Positions 27,133-36,207 of a DNA stretch of 41,332 nucleotides are shown one piece after another (within the stretch, counting starts at the first letter, position 1; every line of letters begins with the position of its first letter). A program made the position numbers and the translations under genes. Source of the stretch: Bordetella parapertussis (GTDB lineage: Bacteria; Pseudomonadota; Gammaproteobacteria; Burkholderiales; SG8-39); the NCBI GenBank assembly GCA_945862265.1, contig CAMAXP010000044.1, positions 1 through 41,332 on the forward strand, read 5' to 3'. The notes below the pieces were generated by a model that saw only the letters and a list, made by a program, of their open reading frames with translations, made no database searches and was not told the origin of the DNA.

Positions 27133-27141
27133 TGCTATACT
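27133..27141 (+). promoter_or_regulatory. Extended -10 promoter of the small lipoprotein gene
   Basis: TGCTATACT is an extended -10 (TGn plus TATACT at 27136-27141), about 75 bp before the lipoprotein ATG. A TTGACA at 27105-27110 is 25 bp away, too far to act as its -35. The leader contains a T-run and CCAGGA before the ATG. Confidence 0.5.
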
Positions 27142-27215
27142 CCTCGAATGGCTACCGTTGTTTATTGATCCTTGGCCAACCCTATTTTTTTAATCACTCT
27201 CCAGGAAAACTCCGA

Positions 27216-27470
27216 ATGAACAAGTCCCTGCTTCTCGCCGCTATGCTCGCGGCCACCCTCGCCGCCTGCAGCAAAGAAGAACCGAAGAAGCCCGCGCCAG
27301 CGCCGGCGCCTGCCGCCGCGCCGGCTCCGGCCCCCGCGCCGGCCCCCGCTGCCGACGCCGCTTCCGGCGTTGCCGGCTCCGGTGCCGCACCTGCTGCTGC
27401 ACCCGCCGCTGCGCCCGCAGCCCCCGCTGCGGCCCCGGCCGATGCAGGCAAGGACGCTGCCAAGAAGTAA
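27216..27470 (+). CDS. Small Pro/Ala-rich lipoprotein
   Basis: The 84-residue product starts MNKSLLLAAMLAATLAAC, a signal peptide II with the lipobox LAAC, then SKEEPKK and a tail made almost wholly of proline and alanine (PAPAPAP and AAPAAAP blocks), ending DAGKDAAKK. The mature part should be a flexible, extended, low-complexity linker tethered to a membrane, with lysines at its end. No enzymatic domain exists. It resembles other small betaproteobacterial Pro-Ala lipoproteins of unknown role. The start is supported by CCAGGAAA upstream; it has its own promoter and terminator and so appears monocistronic. Confidence 0.8.
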   Translation: MNKSLLLAAMLAATLAACSKEEPKKPAPAPAPAAAPAPAPAPAPAADAASGVAGSGAAPAAAPAAAPAAPAAAPADAGKDAAKK

Positions 27471-27488
27471 CAGCGTCGCAGGCAACAC

Positions 27489-27518
27489 AAAAACGGCGGG
27501 CTTCGGCCCGCCGTTTTT
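27489..27518. terminator. Bidirectional rho-independent terminator
   Basis: A perfect 9-bp stem ACGGCGGGC / GCCCGCCGT closes a TTCG tetraloop and is flanked by AAAA on the left and TTTT on the right. It sits between the convergent lipoprotein and MBL-hydrolase genes and should stop transcription in both directions. Confidence 0.93.
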
Positions 27519-27533
27519 ATTTGTATCGACCGC

Positions 27534-28316
27534 CTACCGCAGCTCGCGCCAATCGAATCCCTCCTCCTGGGTGGCGATCCCGACCCACGAGTCTTCACAG
27601 CCCAACGCTTGCGCAAGCGCGCGACGCGCCAGTTCCGCGCGATTGTTCTGCTGCGACAAATGCGCGCCGATCACATGCTTCAGGCGCGAGCGATCCAGGC
27701 TGGCGAGCAGTGCCCCCGACTGGCCGTTATCGAGATGGCCGAACGGCCCCGAGATGCGCTCTTGCAGCCACTTCGGGTAGCCGCTGCCTTCAAGCAATCC
27801 CAGGTCATGGTTGCACTCCAGCACCAACGCGTCACATCCGGACAGGACGGACTCGACATGCGGCGTCGACGCCCCTATGTCGGTCAGCACACCGAGTTTG
27901 GACGCACCGTCTGAGATTACATACTGGACCGGTTCGCGCGCATCGTGAGGCACCGTGTAAGGCTGGACGAGCAGCCCATCGACGGCAAATGCCGTCCTGC
28001 CATCGACGATGTTGACTGCAACTGCACCGGTCGAATCGCCCTTGCCGGCATCCACTGCGGCGCGCCAGGTGCCATGCGTGATCCAAACGGGCAGCCCGTA
28101 TTTCGCGGCGAAACCGAAGACGCCACCGACATGATCGTCATGCTCATGCGTGACGATGATGCCGGTCAGGTCGTCAGGGGTGAGTCCAAGCCGCGCAAGC
28201 CTGCGCACGGTATCGCGCTGCCCGAGGCCGCAGTCGAGAAGCAGGCGGGACTCACCGGACTCGGCGACAAGGCAATTACCCTTGCTGCCGCTGCCAAGGG
28301 AAGCGAAGCGGAGCAA
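27534..28316 (-). CDS. MBL-fold metallo-hydrolase (YycJ/WalJ-like)
   Basis: The 260-residue protein begins MLRFASLGSGSKGNCLVAES and has the metal-binding signature THEHDDH (residues 56-62), a later VLECNHD and a terminal-half VIGAHLSQQNN, which together supply the histidines and aspartates for two metal ions. This subgroup includes Bacillus YycJ/WalJ, a 5'-exonuclease-type protein; the proteobacterial members are usually called only MBL-fold hydrolases. It lies four bases after bamC and ends the long minus-strand gene chain just before a terminator. It uses a TAG stop. The substrate is unknown. Confidence 0.87.
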   Translation of the reverse strand: MLRFASLGSGSKGNCLVAESGESRLLLDCGLGQRDTVRRLARLGLTPDDLTGIIVTHEHDDHVGGVFGFAAKYGLPVWITHGTWRAAVDAGKGDSTGAVAVNIVDGRTAFAVDGLLVQPYTVPHDAREPVQYVISDGASKLGVLTDIGASTPHVESVLSGCDALVLECNHDLGLLEGSGYPKWLQERISGPFGHLDNGQSGALLASLDRSRLKHVIGAHLSQQNNRAELARRALAQALGCEDSWVGIATQEEGFDWRELR

Positions 28317-28320
28317 CCCT

Positions 28321-29478
28321 CTACTTGAGCTGGTCGTGCAGGAGCGACAGGATGCGGCGCGCCGTCACCGAACGGTCTGCGCCCCCGTCCTTGCCGAGCA
28401 CCTGGACCTGGCTCTTCTCTCCGCTCTGGCTGATCAGAACGCGGTACTGCTCGGCCGTCACCTTGGTCGAATCGCTCTTCCAGAAGGCGAGCTTCGAGAG
28501 CAGCCCCGGCTTATCCGCATTCGCCTTCTCCATGTCCTTTTCCGGATCGGCGTAGCGCACGAAGTACAGGCCTTTCTGGCGGTTGCGGTCTTCAACGGTG
28601 AACCCTACCCGGTCGAGGGCAAGTCCGACGCGCCGCCATGCCCGGTCGAACGGCTCGAGCACATCGAGGCGCTCGCTGCCGTCAGCCTGCTTGGACAGCG
28701 ATGCGCGGAGGTTCTGCGGCGTCGATGCCAGGATCTGCTTGGCGCTGTCCTCCTTGGCGCCGAGGCGGATCATCAACCGCCGCAGGAACTCGGCTTCGAG
28801 GTCCGGATCGGCGGGTCGGGGTTGCCATTTCGTCTCGGAGCGCGCCTCGTTGGCGTAGATCTCCATCATGCCGCGATGACTGAGGTAGACCTCCGTCGAC
28901 TTCAGGTCCACGCCGCGCTCAAGACGCGTGCGGAACTTGTCGCGCTCGGCGGTCGAGTACAGCTGGTCCATCAGCTTGCCCAGCATGTTGCGCAGGAAGT
29001 CCTGCGGGATCTTCGCGCGGTTTTCAGCCCAGTCGGTTTCCATCAGGCCGGTTTCGGCGTTTTCCGAATCGATGAGAAACCCGTTCTCCTGCCAGAACTC
29101 CTTGACGAGGGGCCACAGCTTTTCCGGGGTTTCACTCACAACCAGCCAGCGTTGCGTGCCGGAGCGCTCGATCCGCATCGTCTCCACCGTCGGAAGCACA
29201 CCCGTGCTGCCCGGCTGCGGCTGGGCCTTGCGGTCGGCCTGGTAGGAAGACAGTGTCGTGGCCCCCTTTACTTCGGGAACGACGTAGCGGTTATCGCGTG
29301 TCGGTACTGTGAGGTCGGGGGGGATATCCAGCGAAGGCAACTGGCCCGCGGACTTGTAGTCCACCTTCTTGCCCTGGCCATCGACGAGCTCCTGCATGGT
29401 GCCGCAGGCACCCAGCACAAGCATCCCCAACAGGGCCGCGACTGTCCGCACGTACGACTTTGCGCCGTAAAAGCTCAT
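28321..29478 (-). CDS. bamC: Outer membrane protein assembly factor BamC
   Basis: The 385-residue lipoprotein has a signal peptide with lipobox LVLGAC (cysteine near residue 25), then the BamC unstructured N-terminal motif with [19 protein letters not shown] and RYVVPEV. Two helix-grip domains follow ([21 protein letters not shown]; the second with [31 protein letters not shown]). BamC is a peripheral lipoprotein of the BAM complex that inserts outer membrane proteins. The start at 29478 overlaps the dapA stop by four bases. The order dapA-bamC-MBL hydrolase is a familiar betaproteobacterial arrangement. Confidence 0.93.
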   Translation of the reverse strand: MSFYGAKSYVRTVAALLGMLVLGACGTMQELVDGQGKKVDYKSAGQLPSLDIPPDLTVPTRDNRYVVPEVKGATTLSSYQADRKAQPQPGSTGVLPTVETMRIERSGTQRWLVVSETPEKLWPLVKEFWQENGFLIDSENAETGLMETDWAENRAKIPQDFLRNMLGKLMDQLYSTAERDKFRTRLERGVDLKSTEVYLSHRGMMEIYANEARSETKWQPRPADPDLEAEFLRRLMIRLGAKEDSAKQILASTPQNLRASLSKQADGSERLDVLEPFDRAWRRVGLALDRVGFTVEDRNRQKGLYFVRYADPEKDMEKANADKPGLLSKLAFWKSDSTKVTAEQYRVLISQSGEKSQVQVLGKDGGADRSVTARRILSLLHDQLK

Positions 29479-30392
29479 CCACGCCCCTCGACCACGCGCA
29501 GGCCTGCGGCCTGCGGCACTGCGATGCCGGCCTCATGCAAGGCCTCCAGAATCGTGTCGAAGAACCTCTCCGACAAAGGTGTCATCGGGAGGCGCAACCC
29601 GCCTCCGATCAGGCCCATCTGCTGGAGCGCCCATTTCACCGGAATCGGGTTCGCCTCGACGAACAGCTTCTGGTGCAGCGCAAGCAAACGCATGTTGATG
29701 CCACGCGCCGTGGCCACATCTCCACGAAGCGCGGCGGCGCACATCTCGTGCATCAGCCGCGGCGCAACGTTCGCCGTCACGGAAATGACCCCGTGACCGC
29801 CCAGCAGGATCAACGCCAGCGCAGTGGAGTCTTCGCCGCTGTAGATTGCGAACTCCCTGGGCGCGCGCTTGATGAGGTCGGTGGCGCGCTCGATATTCGC
29901 GGTCGCATCCTTCATGCCGGTGATCCCGGGTACCTCGGAGAGACGGATGGTCGTGTCGTTGGCAAGATCCGCCACGGTGCGCCCGGGCACGTTGTACAGG
30001 ATCACGGGAATGTCCACGCTTTCGGCTATCTTGCGGAAGTGCCGGTACAGGCCTTCCTGGGTCGGCTTGTTGTAATAGGGCACGACTGACAGGCAGGACA
30101 CCGCACCGGCCTTCTTCGCAGATTCAGTGAGTTCGATCGCTTCGGCGGTCGAATTCCCGCCGGTGCCCGCAATGATGGGAATCCGCCCTTTGGCGTGCTC
30201 GACGGCCACGCGGATCAGTTCCTTGTGCTCATCGAAGTCCACCGTCGGCGACTCACCGGTCGTGCCGACCACAACGATCCCGTCCGTGCCTTCGTTGATG
30301 TGGAAATCGATCAGGGCACGGAAACGGGCCATGTCGAGGCGCCCGTCGTCATGCATGGGCGTTGCAATTGCAACCAGGCTTCCAGTGATCAT
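29475..30392 (-). CDS. dapA: 4-hydroxy-tetrahydrodipicolinate synthase
   Basis: DapA condenses pyruvate and aspartate-semialdehyde in lysine and meso-diaminopimelate synthesis. The 305-residue protein carries the catalytic residues at the classical positions: GTTGES (Thr44, Thr45), YNVPGRT (Tyr133, Arg138) and the Schiff-base lysine in GITGMKDA (Lys161). It is about a dozen residues longer than the usual enzyme, owing to a C-terminal tail. The ribosome site AAGGAGG is strong. A TAAAAT on the minus strand at 30433-30428 could provide a promoter within the end of the upstream methyltransferase gene. It overlaps bamC by four bases. Confidence 0.96.
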   Translation of the reverse strand: MITGSLVAIATPMHDDGRLDMARFRALIDFHINEGTDGIVVVGTTGESPTVDFDEHKELIRVAVEHAKGRIPIIAGTGGNSTAEAIELTESAKKAGAVSCLSVVPYYNKPTQEGLYRHFRKIAESVDIPVILYNVPGRTVADLANDTTIRLSEVPGITGMKDATANIERATDLIKRAPREFAIYSGEDSTALALILLGGHGVISVTANVAPRLMHEMCAAALRGDVATARGINMRLLALHQKLFVEANPIPVKWALQQMGLIGGGLRLPMTPLSERFFDTILEALHEAGIAVPQAAGLRVVEGRG

Positions 30393-30417
30393 TGCGGAAC
30401 CCTCCTTGGGGGCTTGT

Positions 30418-30981
30418 CTAGCCTAAAATTTTAACCGAATCAGGGGCCTTTCGGGGCTCCAAGTCGTTGAGTAACGCCTCGGCTCGCACCATGCAGGCTC
30501 GCTGCACCACCGCCGGCTTCGGGCGATGGAGAATCCCCTGCTCAAACCCGGCCACCGCCATCCCGGGCCCGAAACACCCCAGCAATTCGTCCTTTCGCAG
30601 CAGGAAGTCCGGGTTGGACGGCTTTCCGAACCGTTCGTTCCCGAGCGCGAAGGTTTCGTAGATCAGCACCCCGCCGGGGGACAACGCGGACGCGATGGCC
30701 GGAAAGAGCGGGCGGTGAAGGTAGTTGGTGACGACGATCCCCTGGAACTGTCGCGTGCCGAACGGCCAGGGACCGCCATCCTCGAGATCGGCGCGAACCG
30801 TCTCCACCCCAGGCACCCCTTCCAACCCGAGCAGGGCGGCCCCGTCACGGTCGCAAGCGACAACCTTGTGGCCACGCGACGCGAGGTAGCGAACATGCCG
30901 CCCCGGGCCGCAGGCCAGATCCAGCACAGACCCGCCGGACGAGATCAGGTGCGACCAGCGCACTACCCAATCGGAAGGCAC
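30418..30981 (-). CDS. Class I SAM-dependent methyltransferase
   Basis: This 187-residue protein has motif [17 protein letters not shown], strand-2 end ACDRDG, a motif [12 protein letters not shown] and [39 protein letters not shown] in sections. These features match small proteobacterial methyltransferases related to the TehB/Tam group, substrate unknown. Translation starts at a GTG (30981) two bases after the stop of the 45-aa membrane peptide, so it depends on coupling with that gene. The stop TAG is 26 bp before dapA. Confidence 0.85.
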   Translation of the reverse strand: MPSDWVVRWSHLISSGGSVLDLACGPGRHVRYLASRGHKVVACDRDGAALLGLEGVPGVETVRADLEDGGPWPFGTRQFQGIVVTNYLHRPLFPAIASALSPGGVLIYETFALGNERFGKPSNPDFLLRKDELLGCFGPGMAVAGFEQGILHRPKPAVVQRACMVRAEALLNDLEPRKAPDSVKILG

Positions 30982-30983
30982 GC

Positions 30984-31121
30984 TCAGTAGCAGAGGACGA
31001 GGTTGGCGAAATTGACCAGCATGTCAGGCCGGAGGTAGGCCGAGAACGCTGCCGCACTCGCAAGCGCAAGCGCCAGGATACCCAGGCCCTTCAGCAGCAG
31101 CGCGCGCCGGCCGGCGGCCAT
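30984..31121 (-). CDS. 45-aa single-pass membrane peptide
   Basis: The minus strand encodes MAAGRRALLLKGLGILALAL followed by ASAAAFSAYLRPDMLVN and a short hydrophobic end closing with CY. It is one membrane helix with a positively charged N-terminus (Arg-Arg, Lys), predicted N-in. Its ATG shares one base with the stop of the upstream MFS gene (TGATG), and its stop is two bases before the methyltransferase GTG. That tight coupling is the main evidence that it is translated. The function is unknown; it is too short for routine gene callers. Confidence 0.7.
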   Translation of the reverse strand: MAAGRRALLLKGLGILALALASAAAFSAYLRPDMLVNFANLVLCY

Positions 31122-32332
31122 CACGCGGCCGCGGTGGCCGCGTTGCGCTCGGCAAGCGGTCGCTCATTGACTGGCAGGTTCACGATCGCAGCAAACACGC
31201 CGAGCGCGACGGAAACGCTCAGCGCCCCCGCGTAAGTCCCGGTGGTGTCATACAGGTAACCGGCGAGCCACACGCCGATGAAACTGCCGATCTGGTGGCC
31301 GAAGAACACCACCCCGGACAACGTTGCGGCATAGCGCATGCCGAAGATCTGCCCGACCAGGCCGTTGGTGAGCGGAACCGTCGACAGCCACAGCAATCCG
31401 ATCGAGCCTGCAAAAAAGTAAAGCAGCGCGGGCGTCAGTGGCAGCGCGACAAGCAGCAACAGGGCGCACGAGCGCAGGAGGTAGATGCAGGCCAGCAGGT
31501 ACTTCTTGCTGAATTTCCCGCCCAGGATGCCGGAGGCGAACGACCCGACGACGTTGAACAGCCCGATCAGCGCCAGTGCGATCATGCCGTGCTCGGGCTT
31601 GAGGCCCGCGTCCGTAACGAAGGCCGGCAGGTGCACGGTCAGCATGGCTATGTGGAACCCGCAGACAAAATATCCCCAGAACAGCAGGTGGAAGCCGCGC
31701 TCGCGCATGGCCTCGGACAGGGCAGCACCGAGGGACTGTCCGCCGGCGACAGGCGCAGCCGGTGCACCTCCCGTGGCCACGGCAAGCGGGATCATCAGCA
31801 GCGCGATCGCCGCCAGCCCGAGCAGCGAAAAGTGCCAGTCGAAGGAAGTGATCATCATCTGGGCAAGCGGCACCAGGGCGAACTGCCCGAACGAACCGGC
31901 CGAAGTCGCGATACCCATCATCATGCTGCGCTTCTCAGGCGGGGCCACTCGGCCGATCACGGCAAGCACCGTTGCAAACGTCGTGCCGGAAAGCGCAAGG
32001 CCGATAAAGAATCCGGAACCGAGGTACAGCGAAAACGGGGTGTCGGCGAAGGCCATGATCACGAGGCCAATGACGTAAGCCGCGCCGCAGGCGGCAATGA
32101 CGCGGCCATTGCCCCAGCGGTCGGCGATCCCCCCCGCAAAGGGCGACAACACTCCCCAGATCAGGTTCTGGAACGCCATCGCGATCGAAAAGGTCTCCCG
32201 GCCCCACCCGTTGTCCAGGCTCATCGGCTGCAGGAACAAGCCGAAGCCCGAACGGATCCCGAAACCCAGGCAAAGGATCAGGCTGCCGCAAACGAGCACC
32301 AGGGTCGGGGTGCGGAACTTATCGAGGTTCAT
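31121..32332 (-). CDS. MFS transporter (monocarboxylate/oxalate-formate-type)
   Basis: The 403-residue protein has about twelve membrane segments. The segment order resembles the MCT/OFA group: CLGFGIRSGFGLFLQPMSLDNGW in the first helix and loop, then SPFAGGIADRWGNGRVIAACG for MFS motif A, and YFVCGFHIAMLTVHLPAFVTDAG opening the second half. Such carriers move small organic acids or unknown anions; the ligand here is not identifiable. A long Ala/Pro-rich loop (GGAPAAPVAGGQ) joins the two halves. It starts 24 bp after the oxyR stop. Confidence 0.85.
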   Translation of the reverse strand: MNLDKFRTPTLVLVCGSLILCLGFGIRSGFGLFLQPMSLDNGWGRETFSIAMAFQNLIWGVLSPFAGGIADRWGNGRVIAACGAAYVIGLVIMAFADTPFSLYLGSGFFIGLALSGTTFATVLAVIGRVAPPEKRSMMMGIATSAGSFGQFALVPLAQMMITSFDWHFSLLGLAAIALLMIPLAVATGGAPAAPVAGGQSLGAALSEAMRERGFHLLFWGYFVCGFHIAMLTVHLPAFVTDAGLKPEHGMIALALIGLFNVVGSFASGILGGKFSKKYLLACIYLLRSCALLLLVALPLTPALLYFFAGSIGLLWLSTVPLTNGLVGQIFGMRYAATLSGVVFFGHQIGSFIGVWLAGYLYDTTGTYAGALSVSVALGVFAAIVNLPVNERPLAERNAATAAA

Positions 32333-32356
32333 GCGCGAGTGTAGCGTACCGATCTC

Positions 32357-33274
32357 TCACTTGATCTTCCTCACCTGCGGCAGGTCGCATTCCAGGATGG
32401 CCTGGCGCAACACCTCGATTGCCTCCGGGCGCGGGAAACTCTTGCGCCAGGCCAGCGCCACGCGCCTTTCCGGCACCGGCTTGGCGAAGGGCCTCACCCG
32501 GATCAGGTCATTGCGGCTTTCGCCCGCCCCCACGGAAGTACTGGGCAACACGGTGAGCCCGACGCCGCTCGCCACCATCTGGCGGATGGTCTCAAGCGAC
32601 CCGCCTTCCAGCGATCGCTGCAACCCGGAGCCCGGGCGATGCCCCGAGGAGCAGAACTCGAGCACCTGGTCTCGAAAGCAATGCCCTGCGCCCAGGAGCA
32701 GCAGGCTCTCCCGGGTGAGTTCATCCGCCGCAATGCTCTTCCTCTTTTCCCAGGGATGGCCCTGCGGCATGGCCACCAGGAACGGCTCGTCGTAAACCGC
32801 GCGCGTTGAAACGCCCGGTTCTTCAAAGGGCAGCGCCATCACGATCACGTCGACTTCACCCTGCTTCAGGGAGTCGGCCAGCTTGTGGGTGAAGTTTTCC
32901 TGGATCATGAGCTGCATCTTGGGCGCGGTGCGTCGCAGGATCGGGATCAGCTTTGGCAGGAGGTAGGGACAGATCGTGTAAATGGCCCCCAGCCGCAACA
33001 TCCCGGACAGCGGGTCTCCGCCCGCCTGCGCTATCTCCCGGATGCGGGCTGCGTCTTCGAGAACCCGCTGTGCCTGCTCGATCACCTGCTGCCCGGTCGG
33101 CGTTACGGACACCTCGCCAGGACCGCGCTCGAACAGTACGACACCGAGCTCCTCTTCGAGCTTCTTGATCGCCACCGAAAGCGTCGGCTGGGACACGAAG
33201 CACGATTCCGCCGCACGCCCGAAGTGCTTCTCGCGCGCCACGGCAACGATATAGCGCAATTCTGTCAACGTCAT
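32357..33274 (-). CDS. oxyR: LysR-type peroxide sensor OxyR
   Basis: The 305-residue regulator has an N-terminal helix-turn-helix (YIVAVAREKHFGRAAE, SQPTLSVAIKKLEEELG) and a LysR substrate domain. It contains the redox pair in GAGHCFRDQVLEFC, with cysteines at residues 199 and 208, the same numbering as in E. coli OxyR. Oxidation to the disulfide activates catalase and peroxidase genes. It is the fifth gene of a minus-strand chain rather than divergent from a target: its ATG overlaps the stop of the DUF3530-like gene (ATGA). It lies some 7 kb from the broken peroxiredoxin gene bcp. Confidence 0.95.
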   Translation of the reverse strand: MTLTELRYIVAVAREKHFGRAAESCFVSQPTLSVAIKKLEEELGVVLFERGPGEVSVTPTGQQVIEQAQRVLEDAARIREIAQAGGDPLSGMLRLGAIYTICPYLLPKLIPILRRTAPKMQLMIQENFTHKLADSLKQGEVDVIVMALPFEEPGVSTRAVYDEPFLVAMPQGHPWEKRKSIAADELTRESLLLLGAGHCFRDQVLEFCSSGHRPGSGLQRSLEGGSLETIRQMVASGVGLTVLPSTSVGAGESRNDLIRVRPFAKPVPERRVALAWRKSFPRPEAIEVLRQAILECDLPQVRKIK

Positions 33275-34035
33275 TTCAGCACCTGCTCACGAATGAAAAT
33301 GTCTATGGCCGCCAGCAGCTGCTTTTCACGGCCCGCATAAAAATGGTCCGCACCGGCGATCCGCACCTGGCGGGAACCGGGAATCGAATCCACGCTGAGT
33401 CGCCTGCGCCAGTCGGCACGCAGCACGCTCGGCAGGTCGCTTTCGCCGAACACGTCCATCAGAGGGACTCGCACGTTGCGCAAGCTCGTGAACGGCCCGC
33501 TGAGTCCCATGCATACCCATGCCGAAAACGGGGCGCCTCGGGTTTGTTCGTAATAGGCACTGCTCATTGCGGAGCCCATGCTGTGCGAGACCAGCACAAG
33601 CGGTCCAGCCCGCTTTGCAGACAGCCACGCAGCGGCCGCCCGGATCCGCGCCACCGCATCAGGAAAGACAGCGGCGTACTCCTTCGGCGTTGCATCGGCA
33701 CCCAGCACCGGCATCTGGATCGAGAGCGTGTTATATCCGGCATCAGCGAGGGCTGTTCGCAGTGTGCCAATCACGCCATGGTCGGGATGGACGCCGATGC
33801 CGTGCACCACCAGGACGCTGGCCCGCGCCCCGCTGTGTTCGGTATGCAACCCGAGAAACTTGTGCCCCCCCTGCCCCTCCAGCCAGACGGCCTCCCCGAC
33901 CACGAGGCCCGGCACCACCTCCTCGGCCCAGCGCCTTTCGCGCGCATGGTCCTGCGCCAGCGACGGCAGCGCCGCAGCGAGCAGGAGAACGGTCAACAGG
34001 TCGCGGATCAGCTTCAGGTCAGCGCCGTCCCGCAA
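33271..34035 (-). CDS. Exported alpha/beta hydrolase (DUF3530-like)
   Basis: About 255 residues: a short signal peptide (LLTVLLLAAALPSLAQ), then ASVLVVHGIGVHPDHG for the oxyanion loop, a nucleophile elbow LVSHSMGSAM, and a late DHFYAGREKQLL carrying the likely catalytic histidine. This is an alpha/beta-hydrolase fold in the DUF3530 style, periplasmic by its signal. The start is unsure: no ATG or GTG fits. The TTG at 34035 gives MRDGADLKLIRDLL, overlapping the permease end by 17 bp; the TTG at 33996 is an alternative. No good ribosome site is seen, so translation may be coupled to the permease gene. The substrate is unknown. Confidence 0.75.
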   Translation of the reverse strand: MRDGADLKLIRDLLTVLLLAAALPSLAQDHARERRWAEEVVPGLVVGEAVWLEGQGGHKFLGLHTEHSGARASVLVVHGIGVHPDHGVIGTLRTALADAGYNTLSIQMPVLGADATPKEYAAVFPDAVARIRAAAAWLSAKRAGPLVLVSHSMGSAMSSAYYEQTRGAPFSAWVCMGLSGPFTSLRNVRVPLMDVFGESDLPSVLRADWRRRLSVDSIPGSRQVRIAGADHFYAGREKQLLAAIDIFIREQVLK

Positions 34036-35368
34036 AGAAATACAGCGGAAGCCCGGCCGCCATGATTGCGATCCCGCCCAGCACAGCCATCCCGAAACTC
34101 GGCCCGTAAGGCCCGCGGATGAAATCGATGCTTGAGTAAAGCATGTATGCGCACATGCCGCAGAAGGCGAGCGGGACCAGCGGGTAGCCCGGCACCCGGA
34201 ACCCCTGCTGCCGGTCTTCGGTGTCACGCGCCCGGAACACAAACAGCGTGATTCCGGTCAACAGGAAAAATGTCCAGAACACGGGCGAGGTGTACGCCAC
34301 CATGGCGGAAAACCCATCTGGCGTGAAGGCGCTCGCAGCCACCAGAATCAACGTCACTACGCCCTGCCAGATCAGCGCAGTGGCCGGCGTACTGCCAGCT
34401 TCGCGCCACCGGCCGAGGCCGGCAAAGAGCGCGAAATCCCGACCGAACGCATAGCTCGCGCGCGCCCCCGTGAAGATCGCAGCATTCATGGTCGTGAAGG
34501 CGGAGATGCACACGATGATGGCCAGGATCAGCGCCCCCTTGTCGCCTGCGATCAGCCGCATCACGTCGGCCGCCACGGCCTTCGACTCCTTCATGCCGGC
34601 CAGGCCAAGGGCCGCCAGATAGCCAATATTTACGAGCATGTAGAGCGCTGTGACCGCAACAATTCCCCAAACGAGGATTCGCGTCATGTTCTTTTTCGGT
34701 TCACGGACTTCCCCGCCCAGGTAGGCGGCCTCGTTCCAGCCGCCATAGGTGAGCAGCACAAAGATCATTGCCAGGCCATACGACCCACCCGCCGAGGCCG
34801 CAGGCGCCGCCGCCGGGGCCGGCGCCCCGACGACAATCCCGCCGATCGCGACGCTCACCAGCCCAAGGACCAGCAGCGTCTCCATGACCTTCTGGAGGTG
34901 CTTGCTTTGCAGGGTCCCGACGAGGTTCAGCAAGGTGAGACCGATCACGCCGAGCGCGGCATAGATTGCCGCGCTGTAGGGGCCGAGCGGCAGGATCTGC
35001 GTCGCGTAATCGCCGAATACGAATGCAACTGCCGCAATGGCCCCGGTCTGGATCACGGTGATGCGCGACCAGGCGAACAGGAAGGCGGTCCCCCGGCCAA
35101 GCCCGCGCAGGATGAACGAGTACTCGCCGCCGGTTTCCGGGTGTCGCGCCGACAATTCAGCGTAGACCAGTGCGCCAGCGAGGGAAATGACGCCGCCTGC
35201 CAACCACGCGAACAGGAATTCAGCGCCGGATGAAACGCTCCCCGCAACAACGGACGGCGCCTTGAATATCCCGACCCCGATCACCATGCCGGCCATCAGG
35301 AACACGCCGTCGTAGACCGACAGCAGTTGCCGGGGTTGTGCTGCTATCGCTTTCTTGTCGCCGTCCAT
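34019..35368 (-). CDS. APC family amino acid permease
   Basis: The 449-residue protein has about twelve membrane segments and the amino acid-polyamine-organocation signatures. These are VYDGVFLMAGMVIGVGIFKAPSVVAG (the unwound first helix with G-I-G-x-G-I-F), AGALVYAELSARHPETGGEYSFILRGLG, and LLTYGGWNEAAYLGGEVREPKKNM in the sixth-helix region. The pattern is near the LAT/basic amino acid branch; the ligand cannot be assigned. The start lies inside the end of the upstream methyltransferase-like gene (25-bp overlap). An Ala/Pro-rich loop sits in the middle (GAPAPAAAPAASAGG). Confidence 0.88.
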   Translation of the reverse strand: MDGDKKAIAAQPRQLLSVYDGVFLMAGMVIGVGIFKAPSVVAGSVSSGAEFLFAWLAGGVISLAGALVYAELSARHPETGGEYSFILRGLGRGTAFLFAWSRITVIQTGAIAAVAFVFGDYATQILPLGPYSAAIYAALGVIGLTLLNLVGTLQSKHLQKVMETLLVLGLVSVAIGGIVVGAPAPAAAPAASAGGSYGLAMIFVLLTYGGWNEAAYLGGEVREPKKNMTRILVWGIVAVTALYMLVNIGYLAALGLAGMKESKAVAADVMRLIAGDKGALILAIIVCISAFTTMNAAIFTGARASYAFGRDFALFAGLGRWREAGSTPATALIWQGVVTLILVAASAFTPDGFSAMVAYTSPVFWTFFLLTGITLFVFRARDTEDRQQGFRVPGYPLVPLAFCGMCAYMLYSSIDFIRGPYGPSFGMAVLGGIAIMAAGLPLYFFAGRR

Positions 35369-36207
35369 GGGATCGTCCGTTGTTGTTCCCCGTCCGAAAC
35401 GAGCACCTCGCCCGTCATCCGGTCACCGGAGAGTGTGCCTTTGAAAAACTGGTTCCAGGCCTTGCCGGCCACCAGGCCGGTCACGAGCATCTTGATCTCC
35501 TGGCCGCGCAGTCGCGTGGCGCGCACCGTAAGGTCTCGCTCGTTGCCGGCGACGGTGGAGCGGACGCTTACGGCCTGGTACTGCTGCACGATCTCGAATT
35601 CCCATCGGCCGCCATGTTGTGGGATGTCCGCCACCCAGCGGCCGCGCGCATCCGAAGGGATGATCCATAGGTGCACCCTGGATTTGCCGCCGAGGCCGAC
35701 CGGCTTTTCCGGCGTGCGCAATTCAATCGTCTCGTCCGGCTCCCAGTCGCCCATGTTCCAGTCGTGCGAAACGATCCGGGTCCCTGGCGCAAGAAGGAGC
35801 AGCTTTGGGCGCAGCTTCAGGTTCACTTCGGGCAGCAGGTACATGGTGACGACCGTCGCGCCCGACAGGTCGGTGTCGAACAGGTCCTCGGAGCGGAAGG
35901 TCGCTCGGTCCGCCACGCCAGCGGCCGCGGCCCGGGTCCGCGCCTTTTCCACAAGGTTCGGGTCATTCTCGATCCCCAGCGCCCGCGCGCCCCGCGCAGC
36001 GGCGCCGATCACGATACGGCCATCCCCCGATCCCAGGTCGATGACCCGGTCTGCAGGGCCGATGTCCGCGATGCGCAGCATCCGATCCACAACCTCTTCC
36101 GGACTGACGACGAAGGGCACCGTGCCGTCGTCCCACGCCCAGCTCTGCGCATGGCACGACAGGCCGGCAAGGAGGAGGAGCGCGGATGCAAGTGCGCGCG
36201 AAATCAT
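35344..36207 (-). CDS. Exported methyltransferase-fold protein, copy 2
   Basis: The 287-residue protein has a Sec signal (MISRALASALLLLAGLSC, cleavage after CHA). A Rossmann methyltransferase domain follows with VIDLGSGDGRIVIGAAARG (motif I), LGIENDP, SEDLFDTDLSGATVVTMYLLPEVN and APGTRIVSHDWNMGDW, then a beta-rich C-terminal part (about residues 170-287). The SAM-binding motif is intact although the protein appears exported, where SAM is not expected. The start at 36207 was chosen over an upstream in-frame ATG because it gives an ATGA overlap with the paralogue upstream and a proper signal. It overlaps the permease start by 25 bp. Confidence 0.8.
   Translation of the reverse strand: MISRALASALLLLAGLSCHAQSWAWDDGTVPFVVSPEEVVDRMLRIADIGPADRVIDLGSGDGRIVIGAAARGARALGIENDPNLVEKARTRAAAAGVADRATFRSEDLFDTDLSGATVVTMYLLPEVNLKLRPKLLLLAPGTRIVSHDWNMGDWEPDETIELRTPEKPVGLGGKSRVHLWIIPSDARGRWVADIPQHGGRWEFEIVQQYQAVSVRSTVAGNERDLTVRATRLRGQEIKMLVTGLVAGKAWNQFFKGTLSGDRMTGEVLVSDGEQQRTIPWTATRKR

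Noticed and set aside
27105..27141. TTGACA paired with TATACT as a full sigma-70 promoter for the small lipoprotein
   Set aside because: The hexamers are 25 bp apart, well outside the usual 16-18 bp. The -10 is explained better as an extended -10 with TGn.
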